Part shown: piece after piece, positions 52,596-61,411 of the stretch
Layout: every line of letters starts with the position of its first letter
How positions within the stretch are numbered: the first letter of the stretch is position 1
Assembly: GCA_903772945.1 (NCBI GenBank)
Contig: CAICTM010000137.1
Location: 1 to 64,000, forward strand
Direction of reading: 5' to 3'
Source of the DNA: Seminavis robusta
Lineage: Eukaryota > Bacillariophyta > Bacillariophyceae > Naviculales > Naviculaceae
Length of the DNA: 64,000 nucleotides
Program-made: the position numbers and the translations under genes
Notes under the pieces: model-generated
Told to the model about the DNA's origin: nothing
Databases searched by the model: none
The model's input: only the letters and a program-made list of their open reading frames with translations

Positions 52596-55003
52596 ATGAT
52601 CACTCCGATGCTTCAGCTTTTGGAGGCCCGAATGTCGGTCTTCGTTGTTCTCCTGTGCTGGTGGATTCAGCCGAGATCCGGTGGAGCCTTCCTCATGAAC
52701 CCAAGTTCGTTGAGGACTCCCCTTATTGCTGGTTCCCCAAAGAGCACAAGTGACCTCAAGGCTATGCTAAGCAACTCCACCCTTCTAAGCCCGCCCACCT
52801 TACCATCCTTTCCTTTCTCTCAGCAAGATCAAATGATGCCATGGCCGACTTCCAATCCCTTATTACCAGTGTTACCGGAATCTACTGGCACGGAACGAAT
52901 CGAAAAAGCATTTGCCAGGACAAAGCAACAAGGTTCAGCTGCCTTTGTGTCCTACGTGACGGCAGGATACCCCAACGCTGACGGTACGTGCAGCAACATG
53001 CACCCTCTCGGCACTTTTTGATCTGAAGAAAACTCACACAACCTCTTGTCTGGAACTCAAATGTCTTAATGCCAACAGCTACTCCCTCCATTCTCCTTGC
53101 CATGGAACGTGGAGGCGCGACGCTGATTGAACTCGGAATGCCCTACTCGGACCCCCAAGCCGATGGCCCTACCAACCAGCGTGCCAATGAGATTGCCCTG
53201 GAACGAGGAACCACCCGGCTGGAACATTGTTTGGACATGCTACGAACGGCTCGAGCAAACGGCCTCACAGTCCCGGTGGTGCTCATGGGATATGTCAATC
53301 CATTTCTGCAGTATGGAAGCATGGAAAAGCTATGCAAAGACACACGAGATGCCGGCGGGGATGGCTTTTTGATTGTGGATCTGCCACCCGCCAGTCAGCA
53401 AGGGGCGGAACTGCACAAGGCTTGTAGGAAGCACGGTCTCTCCAACATTCCGCTGGTGACGCCCGACACCTCTGAGGACCGAATCGACTTCTTGGCCAAG
53501 AATGTTGCGTCTACCTTTCTGTACTGTGTTTCTGTCAATGGTGTCACGGGAGCCCGCGATGAACTGCCGGATGATCTGGAAAGCTTTATGGAGCGCGTGC
53601 GAGCCAAGACGGATCTTCCCTTGGCAGTGGGATTTGGTATATCCACGCCTCAAATGGTACACAAGGTGTCGAACATTGCAGATGCCGTGGTTGTGGGCAG
53701 CGCCATTGTCAAGTCCATTGTGGATGACGCCACAACCACGTCGGAGGATGCCGTTGAGGAGCAAGTAGCCTACCTCGCTTCCGGAACCAAGCAAGGACCA
53801 AGACCCAAGAATCAGGCACGAGGTCTATCTCAGGTTCCTGCTAGTGATGAGCTGTTGGGCTCTGTGGAGCAAGGCGATGGCAACTTTGGGTCCTATGGTG
53901 GTCAGTTTGTTCCAGAATGTTTGGCTGGACCGCTCCAAGAGCTCAAGATGGCTTATCAGCACTTGAAAGACGATCCTTCGTTCCAGGCAGAACTCGATGA
54001 GTACAGACGAGACTTTATTGGTGGTCCAACCCCTCTACAAAAGGCAGAACGACTCACGGAGCTGTGTGGTGGAGCCACCATTTGGTTGAAACGAGAAGAC
54101 TTGTGTCAAACAGGGTCTTGTGCCGTCAACAATGTGGTGGGCCAAGCTCTCTTGGCGAAGCGAAGCAACAAGCGACGCATCATTGCTGACACTGCTTCGG
54201 GACAGAATGGCGTTGCTGTAGCCACAGTCTGTGCCAAGCTAGGCTTGGACTGCACTATATACATGGGCGAGACAGACATTCAGCGAGACCCATCGAACAC
54301 AGTTGAACAAATGAGAGCACTGGGAGCAACGGTGGTCCCGGTCGAGCATGGAGAGGGGAAGCTCAAGGACGCCATCAACGAGGGAATGAGGGATTTTGTG
54401 GCGACAATTCAAGACTCCTACTACATGGTTGGATCCGTTGTTGGGCCTGATCCCTTTCCAGCCATGGTGCGTGACTTTCAAAGCGTCATTGGACAGGAGA
54501 TTCGGCAGCAAGCTCTAACCAACATGGGGAAGCTACCGGATGCAATCGTCGCGTGTGTTGGACGAGGCAGCAATGCAATTGGAGCCTTCAGTGCGTTTCT
54601 CACTGACGAAGAAGTTGCCCTTTTTGGTGTAGAGGGGCACCATTGCGCCTCGCTGTCCAAGGGCAGCCATGGGGTCTTTCACGGCGCAAAATCGTACATT
54701 CTTCAAGACGAGCAGTCGGGTCAGATGGAAAAGACCCATTCAATTGCTGCCGGTTTGGACTACCCTGTAGTTGGACCAGAACACGCCTATTTGAAGGACA
54801 CTGCCAGAGCGACTTATGTGTCCTTGGCGGACGAGGAGGCACTAGAAGGGTTTCGAGCCCTGTACGAGCAGGAGGGGATCCTCTCTGCCTTGGAGCCCAG
54901 CCATGCGATCTTTTACGCTATGCAGGTAGCCCGCGAAATGGGCACTGGAAAGGACATTGTCATCAACATTTCAGGACGTGGACATGAAAGACCAGGGGCT
55001 TGA
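52596..55003 (+). CDS. TrpA-TrpB fusion with degenerate TrpB active site
   Basis: Two exons (52596-52983 and 53079-55003; intron 95 nt, GTACGT...CAG) give 770 aa. The leader has a hydrophobic signal (MSVFVVLLCWWIQPRSGG) then AFLMNP, fitting a diatom plastid presequence; Met at 52632 is an alternative start. Residues about 105-370 are TrpA, with the catalytic Glu (LIELGMPYSDP, Glu147) and Asp (QADGP, Asp158) intact, so cleavage of indole-glycerol phosphate is plausible. Residues about 425-770 are TrpB-like, but the PLP lysine motif (normally TGAHKINN) reads TGSCAVNN (Ala478 for Lys87), the catalytic Glu109 is Asp500, and GGGSN reads GRGSN. The indole plus serine step should therefore be lost. 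A second, intact synthase presumably exists elsewhere. This paralogue might release indole or be regulatory; that is inference. Confidence 0.92.
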
Positions 55004-55726
55004 ACAGGATTCTCTGACTATTTCCTGGCGAAGCTATAACGCCTCCAGAGGGGTCGACGTTCGACGAGTTCAAATGGCATGAAGAAATGCGTTCACGAAA
55101 GTCACCGCCACCACACAAGCTCTGTTTTGCAGGATCCATTCGAATCATGGCGATCCATAGCTTCATTGTTGCCACACAAAATGTTAGTATTTGATAAATA
55201 TAGATCGAATCTGAAGCCTTGTCCGCTTGTCGCGGATCTGCAACCGTAGCTGGCTTGTGCACAGCCAGACAATAAAACTAAACGTCAACCTCTGATTGAG
55301 ATTCTTCTATTCGCTAAACTCAGATACCGGTCGCCGAGGCCCTATCAAGAACCTTTTAGACTGGATCAATTGGTTCAGTCCCCCCTGTTCGCTAGCTAGC
55401 TAGCTAGCCGAGCCCACAATCAAGAACCTTCGACGTGATCTTACCATGTTCGTCTCTACTCTAGCTACGACTGTAGCTAGCTAGCTAGTAGACTATGTGA
55501 TCTGGAAGACAACTTTGGAGTTGAGGTAGTTGCGGTAAATTATAGTTTAACTTTAACCCAATATTTACCGGAACTACCCTTCTAAACCTGTGCTGTAGCC
55601 TTACTAATAGTCGAGTTCTTGTCGAGCGCAGACAAACTGACGACTGAAATCCACGTCTCTTTCAAAGATCCTTCGCACAAAGGCTCATTCCTCTTTTCAC
55701 AGAACACTTAAAACCAGATCGCCACC
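55004..55726. other. Intergenic region with a MITE-like element
   Basis: Contains the 3' end of the tryptophan synthase gene, CTAG arrays at 55392-55408 and 55477-55490, the second inverted-repeat element (55525-55578), and the leader of the next gene with TTTTCACAGAACAC about 30 nt upstream of its ATG. No gene is seen. Confidence 0.5.
55525..55578. mobile_element. Short MITE-like inverted-repeat element 2
   Basis: 54 bp with terminal inverted repeats GGTAGTTGCGGTAAAT and GGTAGTTCCGGTAAAT. They match those at 45219-45298, and the interior shares TTTAACTTTAACCC in the opposite orientation. It encodes nothing and shows no clear target-site duplication. Confidence 0.55.
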
Positions 55727-56965
55727 ATGAAGATCTTTCTCTCCTTGCTTTCCTTCCTTGCCTTGTTCGCTCTTGTTGATGCGGAGCAGACCCTCTTTGC
55801 CCAGGACTTCAAGTCCAATTTGGATGTGGCAAGAGACAGCACGAAACTGGGCAATCCCGCCCAAAAGCGCGCACGAAAGTCGGGCTACACCTACGTCGAC
55901 AAGTTCCGCACCGAAGCCACCAGCACCGTGACCTCCATGGGAACAAAGGTTGACACCAATATTGTCATGCAGATTGAAAACGAGATGGCGGTGAAGGACG
56001 TCGACGGCGGCGGACAGCAACTCGCTGTCAATACCACTCGCATGATGACTCATATGACCACGTTTGGTTTGAATCTATCCTGCGACTCTGACAAATCCAC
56101 AAACGCTGCAACTTGCAAGGATGTTTTGGACATGGTCGGAACAACGTTGACTTTGATCACTGACGATGACGGCAACATTGTGGAGGCCAGCGGCCCCGGC
56201 GCCCAGACAGCTGAGCAGGTAGGCTCGTTGTTGCATGGAAGCTCCGGCGAAGACAAGGACTCCACGCATCTCAAGGACCAAATGCTCGCAATCTCCCGTG
56301 TGTTGAAGTTTGTTCCTGGAAAGGCAGTCAAGCCCGGCGACACCTGGATGACGAACGTTGATATGGGCGAATTGGGTTCGTTGCACGGGGTCAGCAAGTT
56401 GACGGGTTACAGGGACTTCAACGGCATTGACTGCGCTGTTGTTTTGATGGATGGAAAGCTACACATGGATGTCGGGAAGCTCAGCAAGACGATGGGACTT
56501 CCCTCAGATAGCTTCGCAGACGACTTCGTCGATGCTGACATGACGCAGGCACTGTTCTGGGACTACGACGAGGACTTGGCACTCTGGTCGGAAGCCAACA
56601 GCTCGTATGTGCTTCGGATGAAGGAACCTTTGAGCGGGTCCTTGTTGGACATTCCTGCCAGGTCTACCGAGTATATCATGACGAGCATCAAGGAAAAGGG
56701 GGGCACTACACCTGAAGAGGAGTCTTCCAAACCTGAGGATGCTCCCGACCAGGCGCAAGCCACGGAAAGATCCGGACAAAGCAGCGACGCAACAAAGACG
56801 AGGACAAGCAAGGGCGCCACGGCATTCGGTATTGCATTGGTTATCGTTGTGGCTTCTGTAGCCGTAGTCGTCGCGACGATTACTGTTGGCCGGCGCCGTG
56901 CTCAGAAGAGCAACCGCCCGACTGAGGGCGAAGGTTTGGTGGTGGGTCCGGGTGTGTTGGCCTGA
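55727..56965 (+). CDS. Type I membrane protein, unknown family
   Basis: 412-aa single-exon protein with a clear signal peptide (MKIFLSLLSFLALFALVDA), a ~310-residue extracellular or lumenal domain, a Ser/Thr/Glu-rich stalk (about 325-365), one membrane segment (AFGIALVIVVASVAVVVATI) and a short Arg-rich cytosolic end. The lumenal domain is beta-rich, with TSTVTSMGTKVDTNIVMQIE, LTLITDDDGNIVEASGPG and KPGDTWMTNVDMGELG. This alternation recalls bacterial DUF6263-like lipoproteins, but I am not confident. Only a few Cys are present. Function unknown. The GCCACCATGAAG start context is strong. Confidence 0.78.
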   Translation: MKIFLSLLSFLALFALVDAEQTLFAQDFKSNLDVARDSTKLGNPAQKRARKSGYTYVDKFRTEATSTVTSMGTKVDTNIVMQIENEMAVKDVDGGGQQLAVNTTRMMTHMTTFGLNLSCDSDKSTNAATCKDVLDMVGTTLTLITDDDGNIVEASGPGAQTAEQVGSLLHGSSGEDKDSTHLKDQMLAISRVLKFVPGKAVKPGDTWMTNVDMGELGSLHGVSKLTGYRDFNGIDCAVVLMDGKLHMDVGKLSKTMGLPSDSFADDFVDADMTQALFWDYDEDLALWSEANSSYVLRMKEPLSGSLLDIPARSTEYIMTSIKEKGGTTPEEESSKPEDAPDQAQATERSGQSSDATKTRTSKGATAFGIALVIVVASVAVVVATITVGRRRAQKSNRPTEGEGLVVGPGVLA

Positions 56966-57621
56966 TCTTGTGTTTGTTGGAGCAGAATCTCCCATAACTT
57001 TATAAGGAAACTTCATTCTACGGCGATCAAGGCTACCGTACTGTAGATGCAATCATCTTAACGATTAGATGTATTCTGATCTGCGCAACACGTCGAGCAG
57101 GTTTTTCAAAGGGAGGAGCTCGTATGTTGCGTCGCACAGCCTTGTTCTGGTACAGTTTGCGTTCACTGGAAGCTCTACCGGCAGGCTGCATGCATGCCAC
57201 AGGGCAAATGTGCCGCCAATGCGACTTTCGGCAAACTGTCTTGACATCTATTTGGCTAGCCAGCCAGCTCTTCACCACAGAAGTCCTGGCGTGATGCAAG
57301 AGGGTGTGGGGGGACGAGAGAAAGAGCTCCCGAATTCTCCCTCAAATCATATTATTTGCTTTGCTGGCTTTTGCCATCCTTGCACGGCCTTCCGTCCGAC
57401 ATTTTTTAACAGCCTCCAGCCTCAAGCGGAAGTCCTGGATCCGCGTCCAATCATACGTAATCCAGACATTTGCTGCCTTGGAAGAGTTGTGCTGCCCCCA
57501 GACCTAGCAAGCCTTTCGAAATTGGATTAGGTGCATTCTATGTACATTATTTTCTATTGGTTTGTATGGTGTTCTTTGTACATGTACAGTGTATGAACAC
57601 TCAAATTGGAGTGAGGCAAGT
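56966..57621. other. Convergent 3' intergenic spacer
   Basis: 656 bases between convergent genes. Short frames on both strands lack features. GGTTTGTATGG and GTACATGTACAG strings near 57560-57590 are probably in the kinase 3' UTR. Confidence 0.45.
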
Positions 57622-58692
57622 TCAAAATTCTCGTGTTGCTTGCTCTTCAATCCCATCGAACCAGGGACTGCTCAAGGCTTCTTTCAGTGTGCACCTGTCG
57701 TCAGGATCAACCTGGAGTAGCTGGGCAATCAAGAATTTGGCATGATAGGACACCTTGTTCCATTGTCGACGAGGGAACTTAAACCTGCCCAAGGATACTT
57801 GATCAATTGTGTCACGAGCATCTTTGCCAACAAAGGGAAGGCACCCAGACAGGAGGTAGTACAGGACTACACCACAACTCCAAATATCACAACGTTCACC
57901 ATATCCCTTGTCTTCCTCATCTGGAGCAAAGACTTCCCAGACTTCAGGAGCAGCATATTCAAAAGTCCCCTGCATGGCATGCATTGGGACCTTCCTTCCA
58001 TTTGGGTATCGAAAAGGTTTGGCCAATCCGAAGTCCGCAACTTTGATGGTTGTGTCATCCTCTTGCGATTGGAGCAGAATGTTCTCGGGCTTGATGTCGC
58101 AGTGGGCAATGCCCCTGGAGTGGCAGAACTGGATAGTCTCCAGCAGAGTCTTGAAAAGGACTTTGGCTTTCTTCTCACTGTAAGCACCATTCTGGGATAC
58201 CTTTTCAAAAAGATCCCCCCCCTCCATTTCTTCCATGACAATGAAAGATGCGTCATTGTCATGAAACAAGTCCACCACTTGGACAATATTTGGGCAATCA
58301 TCAAGCAGGTCCATGATTTTTATCTCTTTCTCATTGTATAGTTCATCTGGCACAGCTTTGACAACAAAGGATGATCCCATGGTGCTTGAACTGTCTTTTT
58401 CTCCCTGCCTCTGAAAGCACTTGTGTACACTTCCAAAGGAACCTTCACCGATGGCCTGGCCCATTTCATACCAAGTGTGAAAACTGAAGCTGTCTTCTCC
58501 TTCCCAGTATTGGCAGTCCACCACGTTGGACTCAATCAGGATGGATGCAGATACCGACAAGTCATCATGTTCCAAATTGTTCTCGGTGTTTTCCTCCGAG
58601 AGCTCTTCCAATTTGTGGCTGGACGAAGACTTGATTAGCTCCACGGTATTGGTCAAAGGCTGGGCCATTGTGCTCCTCTCGTTGATTTTCAT
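57622..58692 (-). CDS. Ser/Thr protein kinase, CAMK-like, HCD type (copy 1)
   Basis: 356-aa single-exon protein. The kinase domain spans about residues 75-350: Gly loop IGEGSFGSVHK (81-91), VAIK-type Lys112 (FVVKAVP), catalytic loop AHCDIKPEN (Cys198 in place of the Arg of HRD, Asp199), DFG (Asp220) and a GTFEYAAPEVWEVF activation-segment end. The order and EYAAPEV segment resemble CAMK/CDPK kinases, but no EF hands or calmodulin site are visible. The 70-residue N-terminus is acidic and unrelated to that of copy 2. The lack of the HRD Arg suggests activity without activation-loop phosphorylation. It is tandem with, and clearly duplicated from, the kinase at 60101-61411. Confidence 0.9.
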   Translation of the reverse strand: MKINERSTMAQPLTNTVELIKSSSSHKLEELSEENTENNLEHDDLSVSASILIESNVVDCQYWEGEDSFSFHTWYEMGQAIGEGSFGSVHKCFQRQGEKDSSSTMGSSFVVKAVPDELYNEKEIKIMDLLDDCPNIVQVVDLFHDNDASFIVMEEMEGGDLFEKVSQNGAYSEKKAKVLFKTLLETIQFCHSRGIAHCDIKPENILLQSQEDDTTIKVADFGLAKPFRYPNGRKVPMHAMQGTFEYAAPEVWEVFAPDEEDKGYGERCDIWSCGVVLYYLLSGCLPFVGKDARDTIDQVSLGRFKFPRRQWNKVSYHAKFLIAQLLQVDPDDRCTLKEALSSPWFDGIEEQATREF

Positions 58693-60100
58693 CTGGTCAA
58701 CCTAGCTAGAAGAGGTTCAGTTTAGTTGTTTGCTGTCTCTGTCTTTTAAAAAAAATTGTGAGATAAAGGTGAAAACGCCTCAAGGGCAATACCAGATTTT
58801 CTGATGCGTGATGGACGCTTCCTTCTGCGTTGTTGTGATCACAGGCGGAAGGTGTTAACATATCAACGGACCATGCTAGCACCGTACTGAATTCTGCGTC
58901 CAACACCATACGGAGGACAGGGTCGCTCCCGTTACATTTTCTACAGTAGAGAAATTTGCTGCGAGGCTGGCGATTTCAGATGCTTTCGACTGCGTTTCTT
59001 CCGAGTCGAGTCGAAGGTTTTTTAGTGCGGGAGCACTGAAATGGACTGAATGGGCCCACTTTGATCAATGTTTGCAGTGTTTACTGGGTTCCAATTTGAA
59101 GGAGCTGGCCCTGCATTTAGCCATCCAGCCAGATACAACTCCCATTCACCACCAGATCTTGATTGAGCGACATGCTTTTCCTAGATTATTGAGTGACAAG
59201 CAACTTCAAGGTGTTCCTGATAACCAGCCAACTATGGTTTCAATACCGGTTGTGACTTGAAGGAAGGCGACGCTGATTCAATGCACCAAAAAGTTCTAGT
59301 ACATTTCTGTACGAAGCAATAGTGCGTGGGCCGTGTTGACTGACTAGTAACAGACAGACTGACTGCCTTGACTTCACGTGCAAAACCAGATTTCCCTTGC
59401 AAGATAATCCTTCCATCAACTTCTGAAGACACAATGTTGTGTCCAACTCAATCAGTGGCCACTGTTACCAATCTGACCTATTGTTAGTTGGTGGGAAGCT
59501 ACGACTAGCGAGCTAGCTGCCACCACTTGGCATCTTCCTCTTTTAATCGCCTGCCCTCTGTTCCCGTTCTCACAATTTCTTGTTCTGAACTGTTCTGGTG
59601 GTCTCGTGTGTAAAAGTGAAATTCTGCCAGTATCAATCACGATGACGCAAAAGTGCGTCTGTACCGGTACGAGCACAAGTAACTCGTGTTTGCAGCCATC
59701 CCGCCCAGTACTGCCGGAAGCTGCTATAAGCCAGCGCAAATGTGCTAATATTATTATTATTATTACCGGTACTAGGCTCCCCTTTTGGACCTCACCCGCT
59801 GGTTAGTGCGCTGGCTGGGTTGTGGAGCTAAAAGCCAAAATAATAAGCGACCACCCACCCCAAAAAGGAAGCCAGCTCTGGCTAGCTAGCTAGTAGCGGG
59901 TTTGGAAATGGCTTCTTTCTACGCACGCTTGCTTGCTAGAGATTACCTTTTGTAGATATACACTTGTTCCATCCTCTATATGTTTATTCTATTCTTTCGT
60001 CTATTCTTGTTATTATTAGCCATTATTATAGCTTTGGAAGTTTCTTGTAGTTGGGAAGCTGTTAGTTCGTTTTTAGCTGCTGTTGCGGTCTTCATCGTCG
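58693..60100. other. Intergenic region between tandem kinases
   Basis: Contains the promoter of kinase copy 1 in its left part and the 3' region of kinase copy 2 in its right part. Also present: CTAG arrays near 59510 and 59881-59893, TTATTATTATTATTA near 59750-59765 and several GGTACCGGTAC-type motifs. No gene is supported. Confidence 0.5.
58742..58764 (-). promoter_or_regulatory. Initiator-like TCACAATTTT element
   Basis: On the minus strand TCTCACAATTTTTTTT starts about 70 nt upstream of the ATG at 58692. Its core matches the elements at 20120-20150 and 44711-44742. Confidence 0.4.
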
Positions 60101-61411
60101 TTAGTTGGTATCAAACCACGGACTGGCCAATGCTTCTTCCAAGGTGCATCGTTTATCAGGTTTAACCTGCATCATCTTGGCAATGAGAAGCTTGGCATCC
60201 CGGGAAACGTGTTTCCAGTATCGTTTGTGGAACTTGAACTTGCCCTTGCCAACGACCTTGATCATTTCATCGGATGTATCGGCTTCAAAGGGCGCGTATC
60301 CTCCCAGCAAGACATACAAGACAACCCCGCAGCTCCAAATGTCGCATCGTTCGTCGTACCCAATCTCTGTGTCGTCTTCTGGACGATTAAAGACTTCGGG
60401 GGCGGCGTATTCGGCACTGCCGTGCATGTCAAAGATACGTTCGATGGTGCCATCTTCGTCGTCGTGTCGGAATCGTTTGGCCAATCCAAAGTCGACCAGT
60501 TTCATGGTGGTGTCATCGTCTTGCGATTGGAGGAGAATGTTCTCGGGCTTGATGTCGCAGTGGGCAATGCCCCGTTGATGACAGTACAGGACGGTCTCCA
60601 ACAGAGTTTTGAACAGGACTTTGGCTTCTTCTTCGGAATAGCATTCCTTTTCGGCAATACGCTCCAACAGTTCTCCACCTTGAATTTCTTCCATGACGAT
60701 AAAGGACTCGTCCGATTCGTGAAAGACATCTTTGAGTTGAACAATGGTGGGACATTCCTTGAGTTCGTCCAGGATTTCAATCTCTTCGTGGTTGTACTTG
60801 TCCATTGGAACGGACTTGACAGCATAGGCATCTTCACTACCATTGGCGGGGTAGCATTTGTGAACACTGCCAAAGGCTCCTTCGCCTAGGGCTTCTCCCA
60901 AATCATAAGATGCATGGAAGGATTCTTCATCAACACCGTTATAGCGACCAACCAATGGCTTTTCTTGTCGTTGCAGTTGTCTTGGAAGGAATTGGAGGTC
61001 GGTCAGGTCCATGGACTCGTCCAAGTGGCTATGGTGTTGGGGAAGAGACAGGCTGCTGTTGCGGTGTCGCTTGCTACTGCTGCCTCCAATGGTCTGATCT
61101 AGTTCGTCATCGTCATCTGTGGTAGTACCATAATAATAATCATCATCCCACATACAGAGAGAGTCTTCTTCGTCAAAGTCAAACTCTCCATCGAGAGAAC
61201 CCAACATGCTAGTGGCGGCAGTCATGGTAGACCCCAGCGAAGCGTTAGCTTTCTTCATTACCCGTTGCCAGCAGCCAAACGATTTGCGGCTGTTGCGTTG
61301 AGTCATTGGAGATTCAGATTCTTTCATTATAAGGGATATGTCCACTTCTTGTAGTTGTTGTTGTTGTTGTCTTTGCTGTTGTTGTCTTTGCGAACTGCTG
61401 ATAACATTCAT
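60101..61411 (-). CDS. Ser/Thr protein kinase, CAMK-like, HCD type (copy 2)
   Basis: 436-aa single-exon protein. A ~165-residue N-terminal extension is Gln-rich at first (QRQQQQRQQQQQLQE), then acidic (CMWDDDYYYG). The kinase domain spans about 170-433: LGEGAFGSVHK (175-185), Lys199 (YAVKSVP), catalytic loop AHCDIKPEN (Cys285, Asp286), DFG (Asp307) and AEYAAPEVFNRP. As in copy 1, HRD is replaced by HCD. The two kinase domains are closely similar throughout (for example LFKTLLET, ENILLQSQ, DIWSCGVVLY), while the N-termini differ completely, implying distinct targeting or regulation. A CTCACAAAATAAG element lies about 75-85 nt upstream of the ATG. Substrates are unknown. Confidence 0.9.
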   Translation of the reverse strand: MNVISSSQRQQQQRQQQQQLQEVDISLIMKESESPMTQRNSRKSFGCWQRVMKKANASLGSTMTAATSMLGSLDGEFDFDEEDSLCMWDDDYYYGTTTDDDDELDQTIGGSSSKRHRNSSLSLPQHHSHLDESMDLTDLQFLPRQLQRQEKPLVGRYNGVDEESFHASYDLGEALGEGAFGSVHKCYPANGSEDAYAVKSVPMDKYNHEEIEILDELKECPTIVQLKDVFHESDESFIVMEEIQGGELLERIAEKECYSEEEAKVLFKTLLETVLYCHQRGIAHCDIKPENILLQSQDDDTTMKLVDFGLAKRFRHDDEDGTIERIFDMHGSAEYAAPEVFNRPEDDTEIGYDERCDIWSCGVVLYVLLGGYAPFEADTSDEMIKVVGKGKFKFHKRYWKHVSRDAKLLIAKMMQVKPDKRCTLEEALASPWFDTN

